From UBA6144 sp964399165 (GTDB taxonomy: Bacteria; Bdellovibrionota; Bacteriovoracia; Bacteriovoracales; Bacteriovoracaceae), in NCBI GenBank assembly GCA_964399165.1, contig CAYNPO010000019.1:1-64000 (forward strand): DNA of 64,000 nucleotides. Direction: 5' to 3'. The notes beneath the pieces were generated by a model. That model had not been told where the DNA came from. It did not search any database and saw only the letters and a program-made list of their open reading frames with translations. Position 1 is the first letter of the stretch; each line of letters begins with the position of its first letter. Made by a program: the position numbers and the translations under genes. Of the stretch, positions 50,731 through 59,504 are shown piece after piece.

Positions 50731-52211
50731 AGGTACAGCCGCTGCAGGGTCTGGGACCACTGCGTGGCCTTGCGGGAGTAGTAGAGGGCACCGCTGTCGG
50801 GGGTGAAGGCCGTATCCAGCTTCCACAGTTTGCCGACGTCCCCCAGGCCGATCTTGCCCTGGCCCACCAAGGCGCCCAGGGCCGCTCCATAAGCGGTAGT
50901 CTCGATGTTCTCGGGGCGCAGGATCTTCTTGCCGGAGAAGTTAGCCTGGGACTGCATGAGAAGGTTGTTGGCGGTGGCGCCGCCATCCACTTTGATGTCG
51001 TTGATCTTGCCCAAATCCTTGAGGAACGTGTTCACGCAGTCATTCACGGAGAGCGCGATGCCGTCCAGGCACGCGCGGGCGATGTGGGGCGCGCCAGTGT
51101 CCCGGGTCATGCCGATGATGGCGCCCTTGGCTTCGGCTACCCAGTGGGGCGCGCCAATGCCGGTGAAGAACGGGAAGAACAGGAGGTGCTCCATTTGGCC
51201 CAAGTCAGTGACCTTTCGGGCGAGGGCCTCGACGTCCGCGCTGGACTCGATGAGCTTCAGGTTGTCGCGCAGCCATTGGACCGCCGCCCCCGCGATGTAG
51301 CAGGCGCCCTCGAGGGCGTAGACTTGCTTGCCCTTATGGCCGTAAGCGGCGGTGGTGAGGAGTCCCCGCTTGGAAGCAATGCGCTTGGTGCCGGTGTTGA
51401 CAAGCAGGAACGCGCCTGTGCCGTAGGTGCACTTGATGTCGCCTTCCTCCAAGCAAGCCTGGCCGAAGAGGGCGGATTGTTGATCGCCGAAAAGGCAGCT
51501 CACGGGGATGCCGTCGGGAAGGAAGTCTAAACCCTTGGTCCTGCCGAACTCACCGAAGGTGTCTTGGATCTTCGGGAGGGCGGCTTTGGGTACGCCGAAG
51601 AAGCGGATGAGCTCCTCGTCCCATTGGAAGCTTTCGAGATCCATGAGTTGCGTGCGGGAGGCGTTGGAGGGCTCGGTGGCGAAGGCCGTGCCCGCGGTCA
51701 GCTTGTATAGGACGAAGGTGTCGATGGTGGAGAGCCGGAGGTCGCCTTTGTCCGCGGCGGCCTTCACTGCGGGGACGTTTTCCAGCATCCACTTCATCTT
51801 GGTCGCGGAAAAATAAGGATCCAATGGAAGGCCTGTGCGGGGGGTGTACTTGTTCTTGAAGGTGTCACGGTGGTCGCCGCAGAAGGCGGCCGTGCGGCGG
51901 TCCTGCCACACGATGGCGTTACTCAGCGGGGTGCCGGTCTTGTCGTAGGCGCAGGTGGTTTCGCGTTGGTTAGTGATGCCGATGGCGAGGATGTCACTTG
52001 GTGAGGCCTTCGCCTTGGCAAGCGCTTCTTGGACGGTCTGGCGGACAGTGCCCCAAATCTGGTTGAGGTCGTGCTCCACCCACCCCGGCCTTGGGTAGAT
52101 TTGGGGATAGTCCTGTTGGCCGTCCGCCACGATCTTGAGGGAATCGGCGTCAATGAGGAGGGCGGTGGTGCCGGTGGTGCCCTGGTCGATGGCGAGGACG
52201 AAAGAGGCCAT
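50727..52211 (-). CDS. glpK: Glycerol kinase
   Basis: Phosphorylates glycerol to glycerol-3-phosphate (494 aa). FGGY-kinase features: N-terminal AIDQGTTGTTALLID (the phosphate loop usually reads TTSxRA), NQRETT near 79, WQDRR, FGDQQSALFGQ, and the C-terminal DGGATANNLLMQ. The N-terminal loop variant is seen in some family members, so activity is still expected. No glpF or glpD is nearby. Confidence 0.95.
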   Translation of the reverse strand: MASFVLAIDQGTTGTTALLIDADSLKIVADGQQDYPQIYPRPGWVEHDLNQIWGTVRQTVQEALAKAKASPSDILAIGITNQRETTCAYDKTGTPLSNAIVWQDRRTAAFCGDHRDTFKNKYTPRTGLPLDPYFSATKMKWMLENVPAVKAAADKGDLRLSTIDTFVLYKLTAGTAFATEPSNASRTQLMDLESFQWDEELIRFFGVPKAALPKIQDTFGEFGRTKGLDFLPDGIPVSCLFGDQQSALFGQACLEEGDIKCTYGTGAFLLVNTGTKRIASKRGLLTTAAYGHKGKQVYALEGACYIAGAAVQWLRDNLKLIESSADVEALARKVTDLGQMEHLLFFPFFTGIGAPHWVAEAKGAIIGMTRDTGAPHIARACLDGIALSVNDCVNTFLKDLGKINDIKVDGGATANNLLMQSQANFSGKKILRPENIETTAYGAALGALVGQGKIGLGDVGKLWKLDTAFTPDSGALYYSRKATQWSQTLQRLYL

Positions 52212-52232
52212 GGGTCTTCCTTGGAGGGGTGT

Positions 52233-52436
52233 TCAGAGGGTGAGGATACCGTTTTGAGAGGGATCGTCCACGATGATGCGCGCGAAACTCATCCAGAATT
52301 TTGCCAGGTTGCCGTTGGTGACGCGCATAAAGGTGAACGAGATGGTCGTGATAACCAGCAACAACAGGATGAACTCGACCAAGGTTTGGCCGCTTTCCGC
52401 GTGCTTTTCCGTCTCGGATGGCGCTTCCATTTCCAT
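52233..52436 (-). CDS. Small pilin/TadE-like peptide
   Basis: 67-aa protein from ATG 52436 (GGGGGAG upstream). A charged leader (EAPSETEKHAESG) is followed by QTLVEFILLLLVITTISFTF. Gly before a hydrophobic helix with Glu at position 5 matches prepilin-type or TadE/Flp-type N-termini. The rest is short (about 25 residues). It may be a minor pilin or pseudopilin; no other pilus genes are nearby. Upstream of glpK, divergent from the TlpA gene. Confidence 0.6.
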   Translation of the reverse strand: MEMEAPSETEKHAESGQTLVEFILLLLVITTISFTFMRVTNGNLAKFWMSFARIIVDDPSQNGILTL

Positions 52437-52465
52437 CTCCCGCAACTCCCCCTATGATAGCCCCT

Positions 52466-53017
52466 ATGAAACGTTTTTTGCCCGCCATTTTGCTCGCCCT
52501 GGGCTTCACCGGTTTCCTGGCCCTGCAGCTGGCGTGGGATATTTCCAAGTCGAACGCTCGGCAAATCGAGCCTGAGCGCCAGAAAGACCAGCTTTTCGCC
52601 CATTTGTTCCAGCAGTCGAGTTTCATCTCCGACCGCGGCCCCCTGGAGCTCAAAAAGCTGAAAAGTCCGGTTGTGGTCATCAACTTCTGGGCCAGCTGGT
52701 GCTTGCCCTGCCTCAAGGAGTTCCCGTCGCTGGTGGAGTTCGCCAAGAAGTACGGGGACAAGGTGGCGGTGGTGGGCATTAACGGGGACGAGGAAAACCC
52801 CAAGGAGAAGATCCAAAAGACCGCCAAAAAGTACGGATTGGACTTCCCGCAGGTCCAAGACCCCCATTCCGAGATCAGCGACAAGTTCAAGGTGGAGACG
52901 CTGCCCTATTCGGTGGTTTTCCACAACGGGCGCGTACTTCACGTGGCTGAGAAGGCCCATGACTTCATGGGGAGGGAATTCCTCACGAAGGTGGACGCGG
53001 CCCTCAAGGCGCCGTGA
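52466..53017 (+). CDS. TlpA/ResA-like membrane-anchored thioredoxin
   Basis: Periplasm-facing redox protein (183 aa from ATG 52466). N-terminal anchor MKRFLPAILLALGFTGFLAL; thioredoxin fold with active site WASWCLPCLKEF (Cys79, Cys82) and the cis-proline region VETLPYSVVFHNGRV. CLPC rather than CPHC suggests a reducing TlpA/ResA-type role such as cytochrome c or cysteine maintenance. An in-frame ATG at 52418 would add 16 residues and is not preferred. The 3' end overlaps the convergent hutI by 14 bases. Confidence 0.86.
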   Translation: MKRFLPAILLALGFTGFLALQLAWDISKSNARQIEPERQKDQLFAHLFQQSSFISDRGPLELKKLKSPVVVINFWASWCLPCLKEFPSLVEFAKKYGDKVAVVGINGDEENPKEKIQKTAKKYGLDFPQVQDPHSEISDKFKVETLPYSVVFHNGRVLHVAEKAHDFMGREFLTKVDAALKAP

Positions 53018-54218
53018 CGGCCAAGTTTCTGCCCCAAGCATAGGTAATCTGCGCCAGGTTGTCGGCTTTGAAGAGGCTGAAGGCCGGCCGATGTCCAGCC
53101 ACGAGGGCGCCTTGGTCCGTGAAGCCGAGAGCGTGGGCGGCGTTGAGTGTGATGGCCGCCCACAGCTCGGCTAAGTTGAGCCTGAGTGAAGGGGCGGAGA
53201 GCGCCGCGAGCATGAGGACATTGTCGCAGTGGCAGGAACCAGGATTGTAATCCGAAGCCAGAGCGACTTTGGCACCTGCATCCAGCAACCCGCGAGCGTT
53301 GGCCAAGGGCTTTCCGAGGAAGAAAGCCGTGCCCGGAAGGAGCGTGGCGACGGTTCCCGAGTTAGCCAAGGCCTTGATCCCCTCTGCTCCTGTTCGCAAG
53401 AGGTGGTCGGCGCTGAGTGAGCCGTGGGTAGCCGCCAAGGTTGCCCCCCCATTGTCCTGGAATTCATCGGCGTGGATGCGCGTGGAAATCCCAAGCCTCT
53501 GGGCGGCCGAGAAAAGTTCCTGCGCGTCGGCCGAGGAGAAGTAACCTTGTTCGTGGAAGATATCCACGCCATCCACCAGTTTCTCCCCAGCAGCTTGCTC
53601 AAGCGTGGGGAGAACCATCTTTTTCAAGAAGTCCGCCGAAGAGGCGAAATCCTTGGGGACAGCGTGGGCTCCAAGGTACGTGGAGAAAAGACGAAGCTTG
53701 CCGCGGAAATGGGCCTTGAGGCGCTTCATGGCCCGTAAGCATCGAAGTTCGCCCTCCAGGGTGAGGGCGTAGCCTGTCTTCATCTCCAGGGCGCCAACGC
53801 CATAGGACGAAATGCGTTCCAAGCGTTCTTTGCCGAGCTCGAAGAGTTCGTCTTCCGAAAGGGAGAGGGTCTTCTGCATGGTGAACAGGATCCCCCCCCC
53901 CCGGGCGGCGATGGCTTGGTAGTCGACGCCATTAAGTCGCTCGGCATACTCGGAGGCGCGGTCACCGCCGAAAAGGAGGTGGGTGTGGGAATCCACCAGC
54001 GCGGGAGTGAGGACATGGCCTCGCAGGTCATAGGCATTGGCTTGCCTAAATTCGGGCGGAAGCTCGGCGTCCGCGCCCACCCAATGGATCCTTTCGGCGT
54101 CGAAAGCGATGGCGGCGTCGTCGATGATGCCCAGGTCCGCTGGAGCGAGGTGGCGCCCGCCTTTGGCCGCGGCGCCTTGAAGCGTGAGGACCTGGGAGAC
54201 GCGCCGGTAGACTTTCAC
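53004..54218 (-). CDS. hutI: Imidazolonepropionase
   Basis: Third enzyme of histidine degradation: hydrolyses imidazolone-5-propionate to N-formimino-L-glutamate (404 aa). Amidohydrolase metal site HTH (78-80) in DSHTHLLFGGDR; also GGGILFTM, TYLGAHAVP, DIFHEQGYFS, and ASDYNPGSC. GTG at 54218 overlaps the lipoprotein stop (GTGA) and gives a normal length; starts farther upstream read into that gene. Gly107-109 are encoded in a run of eleven G. Confidence 0.95.
   Translation of the reverse strand: MKVYRRVSQVLTLQGAAAKGGRHLAPADLGIIDDAAIAFDAERIHWVGADAELPPEFRQANAYDLRGHVLTPALVDSHTHLLFGGDRASEYAERLNGVDYQAIAARGGGILFTMQKTLSLSEDELFELGKERLERISSYGVGALEMKTGYALTLEGELRCLRAMKRLKAHFRGKLRLFSTYLGAHAVPKDFASSADFLKKMVLPTLEQAAGEKLVDGVDIFHEQGYFSSADAQELFSAAQRLGISTRIHADEFQDNGGATLAATHGSLSADHLLRTGAEGIKALANSGTVATLLPGTAFFLGKPLANARGLLDAGAKVALASDYNPGSCHCDNVLMLAALSAPSLRLNLAELWAAITLNAAHALGFTDQGALVAGHRPAFSLFKADNLAQITYAWGRNLAVTAP
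53892..53902. repeat. Eleven-base C/G homopolymer inside hutI
   Basis: Eleven C on the plus strand (eleven G in the coding strand) encode the family-conserved glycines 107-109 of imidazolonepropionase. The frame is open as given. Runs this long are slippage-prone in replication and also error-prone in sequencing. Confidence 0.9.
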
Positions 54219-54673
54219 TGGTAGCTGACCAGGTTCATGGGCAGGATGATGTCCCACTCATGGGCCCCCAGCTGCTTCGCTGTCTGAGGGGAAACTCCCT
54301 GCCAGGGGTCGATGGCCTTCAATCCGCCGGCCAGGCAATTCAGAGTCTCTTTAGGTGGCTGGAAGGCCCCGGCGTCACCGAACTTCACGCCACGGATGCC
54401 CGCAAACGCCACCGTGAACCTGGTGCACGCAGCGACGTTTTTCCAATATCCTGAGTTGGTCTGGGCGGTGAAGCAGGAGTTGGCCGTCGTCGCGAGCTTC
54501 GGTATGAGGTGCGCGTTCATGTATTCCTGGAACGATTGGCGCACTTTCGGGGAGGCTTTGGGGACGGTAGCGGCAGGGAAGGCCTTGGCGCAGACATCCG
54601 CGGGGGGCTTCGGACCGAAGCGGTGCTTATGGCCGCATGCAGCCACCAAGAGGATCAGCGCCAGTAACTTCAT
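54215..54673 (-). CDS. Cysteine-rich lipoprotein embedded in the hut operon
   Basis: Unrecognised 152-aa lipoprotein (signal peptide MKLLALILLVAACG, lipobox VAAC). The mature protein starts CGHKHRFGPKPP and contains four further cysteines (DVCAK, NSCFT, AACTR, LNCLA), which could make two disulfides. It starts one base after hutU and overlaps hutI by four bases, so it is co-translated with histidine-degradation enzymes. A role in histidine or urocanate capture at the envelope is conceivable but unproven. The CxHxH N-terminus might bind metal. Confidence 0.75.
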   Translation of the reverse strand: MKLLALILLVAACGHKHRFGPKPPADVCAKAFPAATVPKASPKVRQSFQEYMNAHLIPKLATTANSCFTAQTNSGYWKNVAACTRFTVAFAGIRGVKFGDAGAFQPPKETLNCLAGGLKAIDPWQGVSPQTAKQLGAHEWDIILPMNLVSYQ

Positions 54674-56338
54674 TCACTCCTCCAAGGAAGGAAAGCGGAT
54701 CTTGGTGCCCGGCGCTTTGGCGACGGAGAGGGCGATGTCGTATCCGGCGTCAGCGTGACGTACGATGCCCATGCCGGAGTCGGAATTGAGGACGCGCGAG
54801 AGTCGCACGTCCATCTCGGGCGTACCATCACACACGATGACCATGCCGGAGTGCTGGGAGTAGCCCATCCCGACGCCCCCCCCATGGTGGAGCGAGATCC
54901 AGGAAGCGCCGTTGTTGATGTTGATCATGGCGTTGAGGAGCGGCCAATCGGAAACCGCGTCAGTGCCATCCCGCATGGACTCCGTCTCGCGGTTTGGAGA
55001 GGCAACGGAGCCACAGTCCAGGTGGTCACGCCCAATAACGATGGGGGCCTTCACTTTCTTTTCCCGGACCAACCGGTTGAAGAGCAGGGCGGCTTTCTCC
55101 CGGTCACCATATTTCAACCAGCAGATCCGTGCCGGGAGCCCCTGGAAAGCGATCATCTTTCCGGCCTTCTCCAGCCAGTTCACCATGGGCTTGTTGTCGG
55201 GGAAGAGCTCCTTGATCGCTTGGTCGGTGACCCGGATGTCCTCGGGGTCGCCGCTGAGGGCTACCCAGCGGAACGGGCCGGAACCCTCACAGAAGAGCGG
55301 GCGGATGTAGGCGGGCACGAAGCCGGGGAAAGCGAAGGCCTCTTTGTTGCCACCGATCTTGGCGCCTTCACGCAGGTTGTTGCCGTAATCGAAAACGTGA
55401 GAGCCTTTCTTCTTGAAAGCCACCATCACGGCTACGTGCTGGGCCATGCTGGCGTGGGACATGTCCACGTAGCGCTTGGGATCGGATTTTCGGAGGGCAG
55501 CGGCTTCGCTGAGGGAGAGGCCCGCGGGGACATAACCGTTGAGGGGGTCGTGAGCCGAGGTCTGGTCCGTGACCAGGTCTGGCAAGATGCCACGGTCGAG
55601 GACGAACTCGAAGAAGTCCACGGCATTGCCGACCACGCCGATGGAGATGGCCTCGCCCTTGGCTTTGGCGTCCAGGGCCATGGCCAGGGCCTGCCCGAAG
55701 TCCTTTGCCAGCACGTCGAGGTATTTGGTCTTGAGACGCTTTTCGATGCGGGCAGGGTCCACGTCGCAGCACAGGCACACGCCCTCTGCCATCTTCACGG
55801 CGAGGGGTTGGGCGCCGCCCATGCCCCCGATGCCGGCGGTGAGCACCAGGCGTCCCTTTAGGGTTTGGCCTTCGCCCCAATGCTTACAGGCTGCGGCCAT
55901 GAAAGTTTCATAGGTGCCCTGGATGATGCCCTGGGATCCGATGTAGATCCACGATCCGGCCGTCATCTGGCCATACATCATGAGGCCCTCGGCATCCAGC
56001 TTGTTGAAGTGCTCCCAGTTCGCCCATTTGGGGACGAGGTTGGAGTTGGCGATGAGGACGCGGGGACCCTGGGGATTGGATGGGAAAACCGCCACGGGCT
56101 TGCCCGACTGCACCAGCATGGTCTCGTCATTGCCCAGGTTCTGAAGGGTGCGGATGAGGTCCTGAAGGGCCTTCAGGTTACGCGCGGCCTTCCCATTGCC
56201 CCCATAAACGATGAGCGCATCGCGGTCCTCAGCCACGTCCGGGTGCAAGTTGTTCAGCAGGCAGCGGAGAGCTGCTTCCTGGTGCCAACCCTTGCAGGTG
56301 AGCTTGTCGCCGGTGGGGGGCAAGGGAATGGTGCTCAT
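54674..56338 (-). CDS. hutU: Urocanate hydratase
   Basis: Second enzyme of histidine degradation: NAD-dependent hydration of urocanate (554 aa, usual length). Motifs: YGGNGKAARN, GSQGIIQGTYETF, GIGGMGGAQPLAVKMA, and the end with HHGGGVGMGYSQHSGMV. Cys in GRDHLDCGSVASP. ATG at 56338, 9 bases after hutH. A run of eight G in the coding strand encodes part of HHGGGVG. Confidence 0.97.
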   Translation of the reverse strand: MSTIPLPPTGDKLTCKGWHQEAALRCLLNNLHPDVAEDRDALIVYGGNGKAARNLKALQDLIRTLQNLGNDETMLVQSGKPVAVFPSNPQGPRVLIANSNLVPKWANWEHFNKLDAEGLMMYGQMTAGSWIYIGSQGIIQGTYETFMAAACKHWGEGQTLKGRLVLTAGIGGMGGAQPLAVKMAEGVCLCCDVDPARIEKRLKTKYLDVLAKDFGQALAMALDAKAKGEAISIGVVGNAVDFFEFVLDRGILPDLVTDQTSAHDPLNGYVPAGLSLSEAAALRKSDPKRYVDMSHASMAQHVAVMVAFKKKGSHVFDYGNNLREGAKIGGNKEAFAFPGFVPAYIRPLFCEGSGPFRWVALSGDPEDIRVTDQAIKELFPDNKPMVNWLEKAGKMIAFQGLPARICWLKYGDREKAALLFNRLVREKKVKAPIVIGRDHLDCGSVASPNRETESMRDGTDAVSDWPLLNAMININNGASWISLHHGGGVGMGYSQHSGMVIVCDGTPEMDVRLSRVLNSDSGMGIVRHADAGYDIALSVAKAPGTKIRFPSLEE

Positions 56339-56347
56339 GGGTACTCC

Positions 56348-57886
56348 TTAGCTCAGGGGGCCGGTGGCGCGTTCCACTTCGGCGAGGATCTCACCGGACT
56401 GCATGAGCCGGGTCAGCCACTCGATGTCTTTGTGGAAAACGCGGTCTTGTCCGATGGGAGCGACGTGGCGACGGACCAGGGAGATGACGTTCTCAAGTGC
56501 GGGGGACGTTTTCAGGGGGCGCAAGAATTCCAAGCCTTGGGTGTTGCATAAGAGTTCGATGGCCAGGCAGTGCTCGGTGTTGCGCACGACCTCGAGGAGC
56601 TTCCGGCCCGCGGTGACTCCCATAGACACATGGTCTTCTTTGTCCGTGGAGGTCGGGATGGAGTCCACGCTGGCCGGATGGCACAGCCCCTTGTTCTCCG
56701 AGGCGAGGGCCGCCATGGTCACGTGGGCGATCATTAGGCCCGAATTGAGGCCGGAGTTCGCGGTCAGGAAGGCGGGTAGGTCCGAGAAGTGCGGGTTCAT
56801 CATCTTTTCGACTCTGCGCTCGGCGATGCTGCAGATCTCGGCGAGCCCCATGGCGAGATAATCCAGAACCAGGGCGAGGGCCTCCCCGTGGAAGTTCCCG
56901 CCGCTGACTACGTCACCAGTGTCCGCGAAGACCAGGGGGTTATCGGTCACCGAGTTGAGTTCAGTGGTGAGAACTTCCTTGGCGTGGCGGAGGGTCTGGC
57001 GGCAGGCACCGTGGACCTGGGGCATGCAGCGAAGGGAGTAGGGATCTTGGACCTTCCCGTCCTCGGGGTGCGAGTGGATGATTTGGGAGCCGTGGATGAT
57101 TTTTAGTAGGTTGGATGAGACCTCGACTTGGCCAGGCTGGGGCTTTAGCCGAGAGATGCGCTCATCAAACGCCGAAGGCGTTCCGCGGACAGCGTCCAGG
57201 GTGAGACAGCCCACCACGTCCGCTTGCTTCATCAGGCGTTCGGCGTCCACCACCGCCAACGCGCCCAGGGCGAGCATGACGGAAGTGCCGTTGATCAATG
57301 CCAGGCCGTCCTTGGGGCCAAGCTGAGCGGGCTTGAGCTTCAATTGGTCGAGGGCGAAGTCCGCGCGGACGAGTTTCCCCCGCCACTCCACCTCGCCCTC
57401 GCCGATCAGCGCCAGGGCAACGTGGGAGAGAGGAGCCAGGTCACCAGAAGCCCCCACGGAACCTTTTTCGGGGACCACGGGGGTGATGCCGTGGTTGAGC
57501 ATGTCGAGGATGAGCTTCACCACGTCGGGAGTGACACCGCTGAAACCCTGGATGAGGCAGTTCGCCCGGGCGACCATGATGGCCCGGGTGGCTTCCCGGG
57601 AGAACGCGCTTCCCACGCCGGTACAGTGGGAGCGAACCAGATTGTACTGGAGCTGGGCGAGGTCATTGGCTTCGATCTGCTTGGATGCCAGGGCGCCAAA
57701 GCCGGTGTTGATGCCGTACACGGGCTTGCCGCGTTTTACGATGTCCAGCACCACCTGGCGCGAGCGCTGCATGGCCTCCCAGGATTTGGGGGCGATGGTC
57801 AGGGCGACTTGTCCTGGGGTGGCGCGCGCGATGGATGCGACGTCATGGAGGGTGAGGTTTGTGCCCGTGAGTTCGTAGTGCTTCAT
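56348..57886 (-). CDS. hutH: Histidine ammonia-lyase
   Basis: First enzyme of histidine degradation: converts L-histidine to urocanate and ammonia (512 aa). The self-formed MIO cofactor triad Ala-Ser-Gly is at 146-148 in GSVGASGDLAPLSH; other landmarks are YGINTGFGALAS, LINGTSVMLALGALA and VQDPYSLRCMPQVHGA. ATG at 57886, 7 bases after rpe, placing the hut genes downstream of def-fmt-rpe. Confidence 0.97.
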   Translation of the reverse strand: MKHYELTGTNLTLHDVASIARATPGQVALTIAPKSWEAMQRSRQVVLDIVKRGKPVYGINTGFGALASKQIEANDLAQLQYNLVRSHCTGVGSAFSREATRAIMVARANCLIQGFSGVTPDVVKLILDMLNHGITPVVPEKGSVGASGDLAPLSHVALALIGEGEVEWRGKLVRADFALDQLKLKPAQLGPKDGLALINGTSVMLALGALAVVDAERLMKQADVVGCLTLDAVRGTPSAFDERISRLKPQPGQVEVSSNLLKIIHGSQIIHSHPEDGKVQDPYSLRCMPQVHGACRQTLRHAKEVLTTELNSVTDNPLVFADTGDVVSGGNFHGEALALVLDYLAMGLAEICSIAERRVEKMMNPHFSDLPAFLTANSGLNSGLMIAHVTMAALASENKGLCHPASVDSIPTSTDKEDHVSMGVTAGRKLLEVVRNTEHCLAIELLCNTQGLEFLRPLKTSPALENVISLVRRHVAPIGQDRVFHKDIEWLTRLMQSGEILAEVERATGPLS

Positions 57887-57893
57887 GCCGTCC

Positions 57894-58547
57894 TCAGCGC
57901 AAGAGGGCGACGCGCGCCCCGTAGTTCTTGGAGGGTTCGCCGAAGACGAAGGAGCCCGCCACTAGGTTAGTGGCGCCCGCCTGGATGAGTTGTCTGGCGT
58001 TTTGGTCGGTCACGCCGCCGTCCACCTGGATGTGGAACTGCAGGCCGAAGCGTCTTTTGATCTCAGCCAGATGGAGCACCTTGTCTATGACGGAGGGAAT
58101 GAAGGATTGGCCACCGAAGCCTGGGTTGACCGACATCAACAGCACCAGGTCCACTTTTTTAAAGATATAGTCGGGCACTGCGGACACGGGCGTGGAGGGA
58201 TTGAGGGACACCCCCACCGAAGGGTAGAGCCCTTTGGCTTTTTGGATGAACCGGTCGTGGTGGACCAGGGCTTCCCAGTGGAAAGTGAAGTTGTGCAGGC
58301 CCACGTCCTTGAACCACTCCAGGTGGTCATCGGGATTGGTGACCATGAAGTGGGCGTCCAAAGGATGCGGGGAGAACTTGTTGAGGTTCTTCAGTACCGT
58401 GGGACCGAAAGTGAGGTTCGGGACAAAGTGACCGTCCATCACGTCGAGGTGGAGCCACAAATCCTGTTGGCCGTTCAGGCGGGCGACGTCAGTGCCCAGG
58501 TCCATGAAGTCGGCCGACAAAAGGCTCGGGGCGATGATGGTGGCCAT
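57894..58547 (-). CDS. rpe: Ribulose-phosphate 3-epimerase
   Basis: Pentose-phosphate enzyme with a TIM barrel (217 aa). ATG at 58547 is chosen for the AAGGAG six bases upstream and the family start MATIIAPSLLSADF; an in-frame upstream start would add 42 residues overlapping fmt. Motifs: HLDVMDGHFVPNLTFG, SVNPGFGGQSF, and VDGGVTDQNA. Two bases after the fmt stop. Confidence 0.96.
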   Translation of the reverse strand: MATIIAPSLLSADFMDLGTDVARLNGQQDLWLHLDVMDGHFVPNLTFGPTVLKNLNKFSPHPLDAHFMVTNPDDHLEWFKDVGLHNFTFHWEALVHHDRFIQKAKGLYPSVGVSLNPSTPVSAVPDYIFKKVDLVLLMSVNPGFGGQSFIPSVIDKVLHLAEIKRRFGLQFHIQVDGGVTDQNARQLIQAGATNLVAGSFVFGEPSKNYGARVALLR

Positions 58548-58549
58548 AT

Positions 58550-59497
58550 TCACTCCTTGGGGGGCGGCGTCAGGGTGAGGTCCCCGCGCAGTCCGTTGAG
58601 CAGTTCCGTGTCGCTGCAGGGCTTTTTCCCCTCGAGCTGAACCATGCGCAGGCGCAGGCTGGCGTCCTGGCAACCTGCCAGGAGCGCGCCAGACTTATTT
58701 AGGGCTTCGCCGGCACGAAGTTTTTCCGGGCTCGCTTCCACGGAGAGGACCTTGAGGCGCTTGCCCCCGAGGAAGCAGTAGGTGCCCGGCCAGGGATCCA
58801 TGGCGCGGACCCGGTTGGTGATCTGGGCGCGGGTCTGGGATGCGAAGTCCAGGAAACCGTCTTCTTTCTTGAGCGTGGGAGCGAAGCTCACTTGGGCTTC
58901 GTCTTGGGCCCGAGCGGTGAAATCCCCCGCGAGCAACTTATGGATGAAGTCGTTGCACGCCAACGCGGCCTGGAACTTCAGCCGCGTGGTGAGCTGGCCT
59001 CCCGTCTCTGCGGGGGAGATGGCCACGGGGTGTTCGTGGACAATGTCGCCGGCGTCCATCTTGCGCACCATCTTCTGGATGCTGACGCCGGTACGGTCGT
59101 CGCCGTTCCACAAGGCGTACTGGATTGGGGCCGCACCCCGGTACTTGGGCAGCAGCGAAGTGTGGATGTTGAAGCATCCCAGGCGGGGGAGGGCGAGCAG
59201 GGGCTCGCGCAGGAATTGGGCGAAAGCCAGCACCACCATTGCGTCGACGCCGTCGGCGCGCCAGCGCGCCAACGTCTCTTCCTCGCGGTTGACGTCGGCG
59301 GTCTGAAGCAGCGGGAGCCGGTTTTTCATGGCGAAAGAGGCGACCTCGGGGGACTTCATCTCCTGACCCCGCCCGGCGGGACGGTCGGGCATGGAAACCA
59401 CGCCCACGACCTCAATGGAGGGATGGTGCATGAGCATGTCCAGCGTGGGGACCGCGAAGTCCGGAGTTCCGAAGAAGACTGTCCTGAGCTTGCTCAT
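58550..59497 (-). CDS. fmt: Methionyl-tRNA formyltransferase
   Basis: Transfers a formyl group from 10-formyl-THF to initiator Met-tRNA (315 aa). N-terminal Rossmann part (FFGTPDFAVPTL), catalytic FNIHTSLLPKYRGAAPIQ with Asn/His and Asp in MDAGDIV. ATG at 59497, 7 bases after def; def-fmt is a conserved pair. Confidence 0.97.
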   Translation of the reverse strand: MSKLRTVFFGTPDFAVPTLDMLMHHPSIEVVGVVSMPDRPAGRGQEMKSPEVASFAMKNRLPLLQTADVNREEETLARWRADGVDAMVVLAFAQFLREPLLALPRLGCFNIHTSLLPKYRGAAPIQYALWNGDDRTGVSIQKMVRKMDAGDIVHEHPVAISPAETGGQLTTRLKFQAALACNDFIHKLLAGDFTARAQDEAQVSFAPTLKKEDGFLDFASQTRAQITNRVRAMDPWPGTYCFLGGKRLKVLSVEASPEKLRAGEALNKSGALLAGCQDASLRLRMVQLEGKKPCSDTELLNGLRGDLTLTPPPKE

Positions 59498-59504
59498 GCT
59501 TGCC

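Noticed and set aside
54755..55861. 368-codon plus-strand open frame over hutU
   Set aside because: Shadow of urocanase; no domain and no plausible start context.
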